Assembly: GCA_963920635.1 (NCBI GenBank)
Contig: OY987302.1
Coordinates: forward strand, 38,319,500-38,383,499
Reading direction: 5' to 3'
Length of the DNA: 64,000 nt
Source: Pseudeuparius sepicola
Lineage: Eukaryota; Arthropoda; Insecta; Coleoptera; Anthribidae
The first letter of the stretch is position 1; every line of letters starts with the position of its first letter. The notes beneath the pieces were generated by a model, which saw only the letters and a program-made list of their open reading frames with translations, ran no database searches and had not been told where the DNA came from. Below are positions 21,513-32,805 of the stretch, one piece after another. A program made the translations under genes and the position numbers.

Positions 21513-23190
21513 TTTGTGATACGTTACTAGCAAGTTGGAGGACACTTTAAGGTAGAATTACTTTTTAGTTTTTACACCATATGCATCTTAAGGGCAGAAA
21601 CCCGAATCACCTACTCATTTTTTTTTCAGATTTTTTTTTGTAATAAGTAAAATTTGTATTTGGTAACCCAATTAATATAGAAACTTTTTGAATCTTTTTA
21701 TTTTTTTCATTAATTTAATAGTTTGTCTGGGAAAAAATCCTTTTTTGTTCCATATTTACATACAGTTTATGACACTACGATTACATAATAGGCGGGTTTC
21801 ATTGTTGACACTTTCTTATTTTACTGTTTACAGAGGCAGAGAACACTTTTCTTGTATTTAAAGACATTTACATTTTTTAAAATTTAAAACATTTTTCATT
21901 AAAAAATGTTTTTAAATGTATATAAAAGTATTTCCTACCATGCTCGTAAACATTAAAATATGAAAGTGACAGTACTTTAGGACACTTGAGCAACAATAAC
22001 ACTTGTCACTACAAAAGGTTTTTAAAAGTGCAATTTTTTGCGTGATCTCAGTAAAATTGATTTATTTCTACTATACATGTAAGAAGTATATGTACCTACT
22101 TAATTTCATTATTTTTTGTGATGTTTCCAAAAATGACCATACAGTTGCTTATCAGAAAATTACTCCGAATTATTTTTTCTTTCAATTAAACAAGTACAGG
22201 CGCGGCCTCATAAATGTTTCCACTAGGCACGAGAAATGAGCAAAAATTAAGAATTACGGGTAAGTGTGGCAACGTTGCGCCAATTCTACGGCTTCTCAAA
22301 TCAACAACATTCCCTCGTACCAACCCGCTCCTCCCCATAGAAAATAAAAATTGCGTTTACTGATGCATCGCGTCGCTGCATTATTATTATAATAATTTAT
22401 AAGTGGATTTTTTAAAGTTTTACACTGTTCCTTGGTGTTTTGAGAATCATGTAACATGAAATTATGCGGATTTCTTTGATTGTCAAAGTGGTATTAGTTA
22501 AATAAGGTATATCAAAGTATATGATTGTATTATTATAGAAGAATCTCGTGGTGGTTTCTTACATTGGTTTATTACCCTTCTTTATCTTAACCGTGAACCA
22601 AAACTTTGATTAATTGAATTTTTAAAGCTTCCCCGGAGTCTTCAGGTGAGGTTCTGATGCTTCCCGGGCCCCCGAAAAATCGAGAAATAAGAAAAACCAT
22701 GCAATTTCCAAGAGTGGTTTCAGAGGATTTTCCGTCTGTTTCGTTAATTCTACAGCCATCCCGTTTCTCAAAAGTGGTGAATCGTGAAATTCTCTTAAAG
22801 ATATCGAATTTTCGAGGTTCTTTTTGGTACCAGAGGAAAGTACGACACCCAATTAAGACATTTACCACCTCCTTCGATTTTTAGAACAGCTCTATTCGAG
22901 GTTGTTGAAAGACTTCTTCGAAAAAAGCCGCCAATGTCCGTGGGCAGGGTTGTAAGATTTTCCACTATTATTGAGGCAATCTAAGGCGCCTAATCAATCT
23001 AAGAGCGCCGAATTTACTGTCAATGTCGCGTAAGGCAATGTCACGTAATAAGATGTTAGATTTGCCGTCACTTACGCCTTTGACGTTATGGCTGGCTTTC
23101 AAACCGCGAGAGAGGTAATTGCAAAGTTGTCAGTTGAACTCCTTTGCGATCACACGTATTATACCGATTTCAAGAGCCGCGCCTGTACAT
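21513..23190. other. Intronic DNA without clear elements
   Basis: No motif-bearing frame. A GC-richer block at 22620-22870 has overlapping open frames on both strands but no domain. AGGCGCGGC at ~22199 and GCCGCGCCTGTAC at ~23177 form a weak inverted pair, so the region could be the body of a larger element. Confidence 0.3.
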
Positions 23191-23191
23191 A

Positions 23192-24100
23192 CAGGGTGGC
23201 CAAATGAAAACGAAACAGACCCAATAACTAGGGATTTTTTTTTTTTTAGAAAATAGCAAAACCACTCTGATTTTGTTTGGGAGGGGGACAGAATTTAACA
23301 GTTATCTGCAACCCCCTAAGCAGGGATGCGTGTCTTCAAAAATTTTAAGTGGGAGGGGGGGTCAAGTTGCACATCGTTGGAAAGCCCTTTCAATTCTCTA
23401 CCCACTTTTTTTAAAAAGCGCTCGGACACGTCTATTTTCTTTTAGAGGGGGAAGCTTTTCCGGCATAATGTGCAACTCCTAAATTTCAATCATTTCGCGG
23501 GGCGAACTTGACTCCCCAAATCCTAAAATCGAAAAGGGGGTCGAGTAGGTACCTTGTTTGGAAGGTCTTTTAATTGTCTTTACAACAATACCCAACTTTT
23601 AAGTTTAGTCCAACAATAAAAAATATTTTTAATAAACTAATGTGTAACTTCTTTAGTTTTTTTTTTCTAGAATTTAAAAGTTGGGTATCGTTGTAAAGAC
23701 AAATAAAAGACCTCCCAAACACGGTGCCTACTCGACCACCTTTGCGAATTAAGGATTTGGGGGAAAGTTCACCCCTGCGAAAGGGTTGAAATTTAGGAAC
23801 TGCTCATTATGCCAGAAGAGTTCTTCACTCAAGCGCTTTCAAAAAATCTGGATGCCTGAAAACGCCTAATGTTTTGTTTTCATTTGATTGCCCGTAACTT
23901 TTCGAAATTTGAAAAATGCAGAGAATTTAAGGGCTGTCCAACGCTGTGCAACTCGACACCCCTTCCCATTTAAAATGTTTGAAGGGATCCCCCGCTTAAG
24001 AGGTTGCAGATAAAACTGTTAACAAATAGCCAACGTGTTTCTGCAATTTTCTAAAAAAATTTCCCTAGTTGTTTTGGGTCTCTTTAGTTTTCATTTTGTG
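23192..24100. mobile_element. Foldback with CAGGGTGGCCAAATG end
   Basis: The left arm (23192-23640: GGGTGGCCAAATGAAAAC, ATCTGCAACCCCCTAAGC, AATTTAAAAGTTGG-type centre) recurs inverted up to ~24095. The centre near 23640 holds TACCCAACTTTTAA/TTAAAAGTTGGGTA. TA precedes the left end; the right end is degraded. Confidence 0.75.
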
Positions 24101-24240
24101 ACTAATGCGACACTTTTAGTGATTGCTCTACAATGTATTTTACGAAAATTAGGTACCTTGTTTTTCGTTACCATAAAATATGACATTCGGAAGCAAATAT
24201 CAAGTGATCTAAGCATGCGACACCCCTATAATAAACCTAC

Positions 24241-24798
24241 CTTCCAAGGGGACATGTGCGTGCTCGGCGATCGTGGCGAGCACCTACGTTTAGGTACATC
24301 TTCAATGCCAGCCTGTTTGCATTTTTCCTTCCACAACAAATTATCCTCAGCCAAGAACCTCCAACTACGACATGTCTGAGCTGCCTTTAACAAATCCTTT
24401 GGTTCTAGGAAAGATAACACATTTAAAGCTAATTCTTTTGGTAACAATGAAATGAAGTCTCTTTGGAATTGCGGTTCAATTACTTGCATCATATGTCTCA
24501 CTTGGGTTGGTTCACATCTGGCAATCAATTCATTTATGGCCATTATTCTCTCAGCGTTTGACCACGCACTGAATTGAAAGAGCCAACTTGACATTTCCGG
24601 CGGAGGATTGTCTTTAGTGGGTATTACGGCACGTGTTCGAACAGAGCTTGGGCTTGGAGAGATCGACTGAGAAACGGCTGGCAATCTTGAGGCACATTGA
24701 GTATTGGCAGGTGTTGATTTTGACAGGCAGTCAGGAACATTCTCTGGCAAAATTTTCTTGCTAGGAAAGCCATTCTGAACGTCAAGCTTCCTTTTTCT
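24241..24798 (-). CDS. ago: Archipelago/FBXW7, F-box exon
   Basis: A 558-nt phase-0 exon, bounded by acceptor TTATTACAG and donor GTAGGT. It opens with a basic RKRKLD motif (a likely nuclear localisation signal), followed by a low-complexity Ser/Pro linker. The dimerisation region (LFQFSAWSNAERIMAINELI, CEPTQVRHMMQVIEPQFQRD) precedes the F-box (FISLLPKELALNVLSFLEPK, DLLKAAQTCRSWRFLAEDN, LLWKEKC), about residues 279-324 of the assembled partial protein. The F-box binds Skp1 in the SCF complex. The exon ends STHMSPWK, which joins smoothly to the next exon's AAYLRQQ. Conservation to other FBXW7 proteins is very high here. Confidence 0.95.
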
Positions 24799-25570
24799 CT
24801 GTAATAAAATTAAAAAAATTAATATTTAGCAAATGATTAGGCAACATATTGATGCAATATATTTATTCAGAGAGAAGATTAGTCAAACTTCATATTTAGT
24901 CAGCACTTAGTGTACTAAATCAAAGATACAATAATTATTGTCATCATAGAATTGTGTTTGGCCGTTGGTAGGACCAGTGACCAAAATTTACCAGACAAGT
25001 TTTAATTAGTGTAATTTTAATTTTTAGAAAGTTTGTACTTTTTCACTATTGGATTCAACTAATGTACGTCTGCTCCTCCAATAAATTATATTTTGGATAT
25101 TCTGGATTGCATTTCTGACAAAGGACTTTTCCCTCAAACACACAGAGCCGTACCGGCTCAGGGGGGAATTGAAAAAGACACTAGTATAGAATTTTACGCC
25201 ATTCTAAAATATTGTTGTTTTTTTAAGCTTTTAAAGCGAAGCGTACATTTTATTTGATTCCCATTTTGTTATGGTGTAATTGGGTAAAAATGCAACCAGG
25301 TCCTAGATTCAGGTCAGTAATGAGCCCATTTACACACACCAAATATTTTGAGAATTTACTTGAATAATATTAGGTAGATTGCCGATTGATATTAGATTTA
25401 TTAATTTATAATTACAAATCATATAATACATATCATTCCGGCGTAAATTTCAACTTATTAACCTTACCATCGAATATTATGAGCAGAAGTAAGCAAATAA
25501 ATATTGTGGAAAAGTTGTGAATGTCACTATATAAGTCACAGAAAAAATCAGCTGGCTAAGTCAAAATTAA

Positions 25571-25908
25571 GAGGGGGTTGCCGACAGCGAAAGTGACGTT
25601 AGATTTCGTATTTTTTTAAGTTGTATAGCATAAAATCTAATAACATTTTACCTGGCAAAAATTTAGTAAAAACATCTCTGTCTTCATTTTAATCATAAGA
25701 TCTTAAAAGCAGTGTTTTATTTTATAGGTTATGAAAACCTTGGGAAAAATAATAATTCCAGTGCATATGCTTTTAAGATCTTATGATTAAAATGAAGACC
25801 GAGATGTTTGTACTAAATTTTTGCCAGGCAAAATGTTATTAGATTTTATGCTATACAACTTAAAAAAATACGAAATCTAATGTCACTTTCGCTGTCGGCA
25901 ACCCCCCC
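25571..25908. mobile_element. Near-perfect palindromic MITE with TTAA duplication
   Basis: GAGGGGGTTGCCGACAGCG at the left and CGCTGTCGGCAACCCCCCC at the right, flanked by TTAA on both sides (25567-25570, 25909-25912). Arms of about 145 bp surround a ~50-bp loop. TTAA points to the piggyBac or Kolobok superfamilies; the G-run terminus does not match the CCCTTTCG family elsewhere in the window. Confidence 0.85.
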
Positions 25909-26736
25909 TTAAACCGAGCCCATGAGCCTTTAAACAAGGCAAACATTTTTCTTTTTTTTTCTTCATGCTAGCAAAAAGATTGTTTATGTGCTTATTACAA
26001 AAAAAAAATGCAAGAACCTAACTTTACTTACATCCGGATCTGCATTTTAGTGTATTGTATAAATATATCCTATTTACCAACGAATTATTGATTTTTTAAC
26101 CACACAGAACACCCTCAGTTACATGCATAAAATTAAAAAGAAACTAGAAACACAACATGTTATTTCCACTAGATGGACTAAGTTTGTAAACATGTCAAAA
26201 CTTTTTGATCTTACCCCTTCCGAAAGGTACACCAAAAACAAAACAGAAACTGTTACAAAAACTCGTCTTAAAAATTTGTTGCAGTCCTGTCTTTTTTGGC
26301 ACTAGTTTCTGTTGTGTTTTTGTTTTGTCTGTTTGGTGGAAAACCAGCATAACACCCGAAAATATCTTTGCCTCTTTAGTGGAGTGCTTAGACTATGATT
26401 AGTTCCGGGTATCAGGCGTTAACAAAACAAACTTGTCTATAGGTTCTGACATTATTGGAAACACTGAAAATACAAAATATTTACTGCCAAAAGTACAGAC
26501 CCGTAAGAAAACTTTCACTGTCACTTTGACACACCAAACCGAAATTTGTCTGAGTCGCTCAGGACACTGCCAAAACCAGCTGATTATACCAAAATGAAAA
26601 GTGTTTAGATGATGTTTTAAATTATTAATTAAAATTGGTTGTATTTATAGTTATTGTTATTTGTAAGGGCATTGCCGAGATTATAGTAAAATTTTCATTT
26701 GATTATGATCTTTTTTGTATCACTTTTATTAACATA

Positions 26737-28401
26737 CAGGGTGTTTCAGAAAAACCTGGCATAACTTCTGGAGTATACAGAACTTCAAAAAATAAAAATA
26801 AGTTATTATTGACCATGTGTCTATCGTCTTTCGTTTCTTAGCTTACTTTTTAAAATTGAATAGTGACCATATCTTCCAGTTTATACTAGGTACAATATTG
26901 AAATTTGGCACTGGTGTGTTTTTGGGGATGGAAAATAAGCTGAAAATGTCAATTTCTATGTATCTCACATAGGGCGCCACTAGCACTATTTTTGGCTCGT
27001 GTTTCTAATCGTAACTTTTGAGGTTATCTTTTTGGTCTTGCAGGTTGATCATATTAGTGCATCTTATCGTTTCATTGAAATTGGCAAAACGTGCTCCAAA
27101 CACCTGTTAACTCCAAAATATGAAACATACAATTTTCACCTACCACTTTAAAATGCTACAGATCAACTGTACCATTTAAAGTGGGAAAAATTGCTATGAA
27201 TGATCTACCAAAAATTATTAGTTTTCAAAATTGAAAAGATTGAATATGACAACATTTTGACACCCCATTTCAAGAAAACCAATAGTGTTTTGACCAATGT
27301 CTATTTGGCATTTTTTCGTCATTTTCAATGTACAGTTGGTCTGTAACATTTGAAAGCGGTAGGTGAAAATTTTATATTTGGAATGTTGGAGTTTACCAAT
27401 GATCTGTATACCTAGATGACCCATTCAAATGGCATTGTAATCCACGTTGATGTACAATAAAATGTAAAAACAAAGACCCTGTAGTGGTGCACAGATGATC
27501 TGTAAATATACCGCCCACCAGTGGAAAGTTCGGTTTGATCCAGTATTTCTAGCACCACACACGACGCATTTTAAGCGCCCCATCACTATTCACTATAATA
27601 GGTTGATAGTTAAACAAATGTAAAGAATTTATTAGCGTTTTTAACCAGTACCCGGCGTGCACTACAACAAGGCGTCTGTAAAGAAACAGACTCGGTCCTG
27701 CCGCGTCATTGCCAAATCTATTACGCTTTACGATTGTCCCAGTTTTCCTTCGATGCAACCAGGCTTAGTATATTTGCAACATGTGTATTTTAATATTACC
27801 TATAATATTATATATAATGAAGAGATAATATTAACATAATTAAATATCTCTAATGACTTTGCTATATTTACATTGTAAGAAATAAGTGCTTTCAATATTT
27901 GTCACATTAGGGAAGTTGCAACTCTGCAGAAAAACTTTGTAAATAAACACCAAAATGTTGAGGACGAAGTTGTATATTGGATTATGGATCTAGGTATATA
28001 GATCATTGGAGTTTACAGTTGTTTTGGAGCACGTTTCGTAAATTTCAACACAAAGGTGCACTAAAATGATGGACCTGCAAGACCAAAAAGATAACCTCAA
28101 AAAAGTTATGAGTAAAAACATGACCAAAAAAGAGGGCAAGTGGCGCCCTCTGTGAGATACGTAGAAAATGTAATTTTCGGCTTATTTTCCATACCTAAAA
28201 ACACAGCAGTGGCAAATTTCAATATTGTACCTAGCATAAAGTAGAAGATACAGTCAATATTCAATTTGGAAAGTAAACTTGTAAACGCCCTGTATCTAAG
28301 AAACTAAAAACGATAGATACATGGTCAATAAGAATTTTATTTTTATTTTTTGAAGTTACGTATGCTCCAGAAGTTATGCCAGGGTTTTCTGAAACACCCT
28401 G
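26737..28401. mobile_element. Long-arm foldback, CAGGGTGTTTCAGAAAAACC ends
   Basis: Ends CAGGGTGTTTCAGAAAAACC and TTTTCTGAAACACCCTG with TA on each side (26735-26736, 28402-28403). Arms of 400-500 bp pair over the CTGGCATAACTTCTGGAG, TACAATATTGAAATTTG and GAGGTTATCTTTTTGGTCT words. The last word also occurs in the 14424-16629 foldback. The middle (~27400-27830) is unique and has no transposase motif. Confidence 0.85.
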
Positions 28402-28480
28402 TATATAAATCAATAAGGCACGTAATTAAATGGGTGCGACCTTAGACAAGGGAGGGGAGAGGACGCGTAACGTGTATATA

Positions 28481-29216
28481 CAGGGTCCGTCAAATGTATG
28501 GAATAATGCGTGTATCTTTTTTATTTTTGTTTTTGAAAAAAAAAATGTGTTATACAAAAGTTTCTTTGCTAATTTTTTGTCACTTTCTGGTGACCTTGAA
28601 TATTTTCCATCCATCATAGTTACGTTGCTATGGTGACCAACTTTTTTTTTCAAATGGCACCCCTAATTTTTTATTTAGATTTTGTGATTAGCGTTCATTT
28701 CTGCATTAGGTACTTCAAAAATATCTAATGGTTGCATCAGAAAATAATCGACAAAAATCACTTTCACGAAAAATCAGCATTAATTTATTTGTACAACCTT
28801 AATAAAACTTAACTTAAAGATAATGTTCAAAGTGTGCACCGTCACGCTCTATACAAAGTTCCAGTCTTTCTACAAACGATCTTACATTTTGAAATAAATA
28901 CTTCATCAACTAACAACAATGGAGGTACTAGTTGCCCAGATCCACGGGTACCTCGAAATGCAAAAAAGTGCAAAAAAACACAAACAGAAAAAGAGGACAA
29001 TAAAAAAGGGCAAAAAACCGAAAACGGAAAAAGAGGACAATAACATGAAACCACACCTTGCTGTTAATGCTGATTTTTCGTGAAAGTGATTTTTGTCGAT
29101 TATTTTCTTATGCCACCATTAGATATTTTTGAAGAAACTTTTGTATAACACATTTTTTTTTCAAAAGCAAAAATAAAAAAGATACACCATTTATTCCATA
29201 CATTTGACGGACCCTG
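28481..29216. mobile_element. MITE CAGGGTCCGTCAAATG, TA duplication
   Basis: CAGGGTCCGTCAAATGTATG and the inverse CATACATTTGACGGACCCTG are bordered by TA (28479-28480, 29217-29218). Arms of about 110 bp or more. It lies inside the P-like remnant and is therefore younger than it. Two minor inverted words (GAAAAATCAGCATTAA near 28769, TTAATGCTGATTTTTC near 29064) show further pairing. Confidence 0.85.
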
Positions 29217-29360
29217 TATACGGACCATAGCAGAGGTTGCCCAAATACAACAATGTGACACCATAATTTGGTTCCAAACGTAGTGTGTGACAGCAGGTTT
29301 AGTTTTTGCGATTTTGTGCTCATATGGACTGAAGACATTGTTATTTTTGTGGCATCATAA

Positions 29361-29432
29361 TGGTGTTTTGTTCAGCTTTTGGTTGCAAAAGTCGAGGTGA
29401 ACAGAAAGTGTCAGGAAAAACCTTTCATAGAT
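29361..29432 (+). pseudogene. THAP domain N-terminal fragment
   Basis: The ATG at 29361 opens MVFCSAFGCKSRGEQK and then GKTFH. The spacing of Cys4 and Cys9 and the following K-T-F-H match the start of a THAP zinc finger (M-x2-C-x2-4-C ... FHRFP). The frame stops at TAA shortly after (29430), before the usual RFP, and no continuation was found. It belongs to the P-like remnant around it. Confidence 0.5.
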
Positions 29433-29756
29433 AAATATTTAGAGTAAGTAAAATAGCTTCAAGGAAAAAAGACATTGTGTATTATTTGTATACCGCCTCA
29501 AACAACTAAAATTTTGTTGCAGTCCCACGTGATACGCCACTGGTGGTGCCTAACTGGGCACACTCAATTTGGCCGAATTATGCGTCCTCTCTCCCCTCCC
29601 TTGTCTAAGGGTGCGACTCATGTAACATTGTTATATTGAGGAATTACAGAAAATTCCTAGAGATTTTGTTTTTTTTAATTCGGATTCTTACAGTAATCTG
29701 GGTTTAGTATGGTGTCATATCGATCAGCAGGCTGTATGCCAAATTTCTGTCTGGCA

Positions 29757-30120
29757 GCATAGAAGAATTTACTACGCCAAGAAGGCCAATCCTTATGGGA
29801 GCACTTGATTCGAGCTGCGGGTTTCAGTCAGTGCAATATTTGCATTTTCTAAGCCCGAGCGGGTGATAAAAACGAGCGCGGTTGCCACATCGACTGGCAG
29901 TCGACGGCGCGGCGCAGTGCTGCGAGCGAGCCTGCCGCCTGCCGGCCGGCCGTTCCAGTAGATCCGTTCGGAATCAGATATGCGAATGCGGTACGCCGAG
30001 TGATGTGGCAACGTTGCGCGTCGGACTACGCCGAACTTTACCGAATGGATACTGGCTTCCAGAGCGGGTATCCATTTGGAATGGTTTTCTTGGCGTAGTA
30101 GATTCTTCTATGCTGGCAGG
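29757..30120. repeat. GC-rich imperfect foldback
   Basis: TAGAAGAATTTACTACGCCA at ~29760 pairs with TGGCGTAGTAGATTCTTCTA at ~30093. The core, 29870-30000, is strongly GC-rich (GCCGCCTGCCGGCCGGCCG) in an otherwise AT-rich intron. No coding motif. Confidence 0.65.
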
Positions 30121-31160
30121 TCTATCGGCCAGCCGTACTGAAAGGTTTAATAAATTCTCACTGGATAATATGCTATTAGCCATTCGCTCAGATAGAGTTC
30201 ATTCAGACAGAAGGGATAACCTATATAATTAAAATGGCAGTTTTATTAAAAAGATCAACAAAGTATTGAAGTATACGTTAAAAAATTGAATACATACAGC
30301 GCTATTCATAAAGTTTGCACCAAATGGAAAACATTTTTAAAATTAGAATTTAATAATCTTAGTAAGTATGTAAATAAATATTTATTTATAAGTATTACAC
30401 CAAACTGCTTCTACAAGTTATAAATGGATATAAATATAAATAATCTCTAAAAAGAAAATGTTTAAAATTTAGAATTAATAGCACAGAAAATACAGGTACT
30501 TGTGATAGTCATACATTAGGATAGTTGATTGAAATTAGTAGATACTCCTCAAAATAAGGATTTTAAAATTAGGTGTTTACTTATTTAATTGCTCCTGTAA
30601 ACACTGTTATCTTCCAACTCTTTGATGGGTGATTTGAGCACATTAAAAAAGAGACACAATTACTAGTGGTCAGTGCCCCTTCTGGTTCTGGTCAGTCTGC
30701 AAAACTCAGGTACAATATAATTGTTGTTGCCTGTAATTTTGTGTTGAAATTTATTTGTATTGGTATGATCTAGTAGGAGAGCAACCAGTAAATAAGTGTC
30801 TTAGGTTATTTCCGGGAAAAAATATTGGGCAACAATTTTAAGAAGAAAATTATAATTAAGAAAAATACGAATATCCTGATATATTTCTGAAAATTAGCAT
30901 AGATGCACAATAATACAATAGGAACACATTTTTCATAACAACTTTTTCCCATATTTCCAAATCAAGCTTGATTTTTCCCAATTTTTAGTTTTAAATGTTA
31001 AACTTAACAGGCATGCACCATAATGTCACAACCCTCTTTAGGCGCAATAGTATACCCAAAACAGACACCGACATAGCCCGAAATCACATTTTCAAAACAT
31101 CTAATAATAAAGAATTTTCCCAATTGGTGCAAACTTTATGAATAGAACTAAGAATAGCAC
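30121..31160. other. Intronic DNA, nothing recognised
   Basis: AT-rich with poly-A/T tracts; no motif-bearing frame or inverted repeat noted. Confidence 0.35.
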
Positions 31161-31692
31161 TGTACAGGGTGTCCCAATAGGCACTTCCGTCGCCGATATC
31201 TCCGGAATAAAAAGAGATATTTTAATTCTGCAAACGCCGTTCACTAGAACGTGAAGAGGGCTTTATTTGCACTGCTAAGCGTTCATTTTGACATTGGCTT
31301 ATAGATGGCGCTGCGGTGCAAACAAACTTTTCGATCCTAGGAACGTTGGAACGTAGCGCATCTGAAAGACTGGGTAATTTGGATAAACTTTTGTTCTATG
31401 GACAATTTTCCTATTGTTACTAGTTTCTGAGATAACCGCTCTACAATATCGTTTACAAAAAATGAGCTAACTAGCTTAAAATTAACTTTAGAGGAAAAAG
31501 TTATTAAAAATATCTTTGTAGTGCACTAAGACGAGGAAAATAGCGACACGTGTCAAATTATTACACATCCGGTTTGACCGAAAGTACCGGAAGTGACCCA
31601 TTTTTCAGTTCAAAATGAACATAATACTGTACAATTTTCCCTCAAAATTGGAAAAAATATACCTAATAACAATAACACCTTGTAGGTACATG

Positions 31693-32060
31693 TAGACAAC
31701 GACAATTTGTCTGAATTTATTTTTATTAACCGAAGGTGACATAGAAATTAAACATGTATGTTTACAATAAATATGTTCAAAATTATTTCCATAATTAAAT
31801 ACGAGCAGCGGCTACACTGGCTATACAGCACTGTTTTTACCGCATTCTCCATAAACCAATGCCATATTTTAATTTATCCTCATTATTATGATTAACCTTT
31901 ATTACAAAAACTAATAAACTAATTAGGCAAGAAACAAATTGACAACGATAGATAATTACCTGGGCGTTTGAAGCTAAATATCATATTGAAACAATGGACA
32001 GAGACAGCAAGAGCCACCTTCGGTTAATAAAAATAAATTCAGTCAAATTATCGTTGTCTA
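31693..32060. repeat. Palindrome nested in the foldback centre (1)
   Basis: TAGACAACGACAATTTGTCTG and TTATTTTTATTAACCGAAGG pair with inverse copies at 32013-32060 (CCTTCGGTTAATAAAAATAA). The ~48-bp arms flank about 270 bp. Confidence 0.8.
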
Positions 32061-32063
32061 GAT

Positions 32064-32285
32064 GTATACCGTACTTTCAGTTTTAGTAGACATAGCCATG
32101 GCTAGGCTAGGTTCGTCAGTCGTTGGCGGGGGGCGGGGCGTGTTTTTTGCTCGCAAAACTCGACTGATAAGCAGTGCGGGACTACTGTGTACTCCCCCCG
32201 CCAATGACTGACAAACCTAGCTGGACGCACGGCGATGCGTGGCCTATTCCCCTATGTCTACTAAAACGGTGAAAGTACGGTATAC
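32064..32285. repeat. Palindrome nested in the foldback centre (2)
   Basis: GTATACCGTACTTTCAG with TTTTAGTAGACATAG and the GGCGGGG-containing core pair with inverse copies ending CTGAAAGT-like GTGAAAGTACGGTATAC at 32285. GTTCGTCAGTCGTTGGCGGG pairs with CCCGCCAATGACTGACAAAC. Confidence 0.8.
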
Positions 32286-32805
32286 ATGGTGTTATTGACA
32301 CAGGAAATTACCTTTTTGCACTTTTGCGGGATAAATTATACAGTATGTTCATTTTAAACTGAAAAATGGGTCACTTCCGGTACTTCCGGTCAAACCGGAT
32401 GTGTAATAATTTGACACATGTCGCTGTTTTCTTAGTCCTAGTGAACTAAAAAGATATTTTTAATAACTTTTTCCTCTAAAGTTAATTTTAAGCGAGTTAG
32501 CTCATTTTTTGTAAATGACATTTTAGAGCGGTTATCTCAGAAACTAGTGACAGGAGGAAAATAGTGCATAGAACAAAAGTTTCTCCAAATTACCCAGTCT
32601 TTCAGATGCCATACGTTCCAAAGTTCCTAAGATCGAAAAGTTTCTTTGCACCGCAGTGCCATCTATACGCCAATATCAAAATTAACGCTTATCAGTTTCG
32701 AATAAAGCCCTCTTCACGTCCTAGCGGACGGCATTTTCAGAATTAAAATATCACTTTTTGTTCCCGAGATATCGGCGACGGGAGTCCTTATTGGGACACC
32801 CTGTA

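Larger units (their letters stand above)
16957..24240 (-). other. ago intron between F-box and WD40 exons
   Basis: About 7.3 kb of intron, in frame between CCTTGGAAG|GTAGGT at 24241 and ATTATAG| at 16956. It is almost entirely repeats: a split foldback, a hAT MITE, a Penelope fragment and further palindromes, listed separately. Confidence 0.85.
28441..29609 (+). mobile_element. P-element-like remnant with THAP start and 8-bp duplication
   Basis: Termini CTTAGACAAGGGAGGGGAGAG and the inverse CTCCCCTCCCTTGTCTAAG are flanked by identical octamers GGTGCGAC (28433-28440 and 29610-29617). Removing the TA-type MITE nested at 28481-29216 leaves about 430 bp, with a THAP-like N-terminus starting about 180 bp from the left end. 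An 8-bp duplication with a THAP-domain transposase is the signature of the P superfamily; hAT also makes 8-bp duplications but does not normally encode THAP. It is an internally deleted copy. Confidence 0.65.
31165..32803. mobile_element. Long-arm foldback, CAGGGTGTCCCAATA ends
   Basis: CAGGGTGTCCCAATAGGCAC and the inverse ending ATTGGGACACCCTG, each next to TA (31163-31164, 32804-32805). Arms of ~500 bp pair over GCCGATATCTCCGGAATAAA, CTTCACGTCC-type words, and TTACACATCCGGTTTGACCG. Two more palindromes (31693-32060 and 32064-32285) fill the centre. Confidence 0.85.

Noticed and set aside
22587..22884. Overlapping frames on both strands near 22.7 kb
   Set aside because: Open on both strands but without any domain, splice framing or repeat structure I can recognise.
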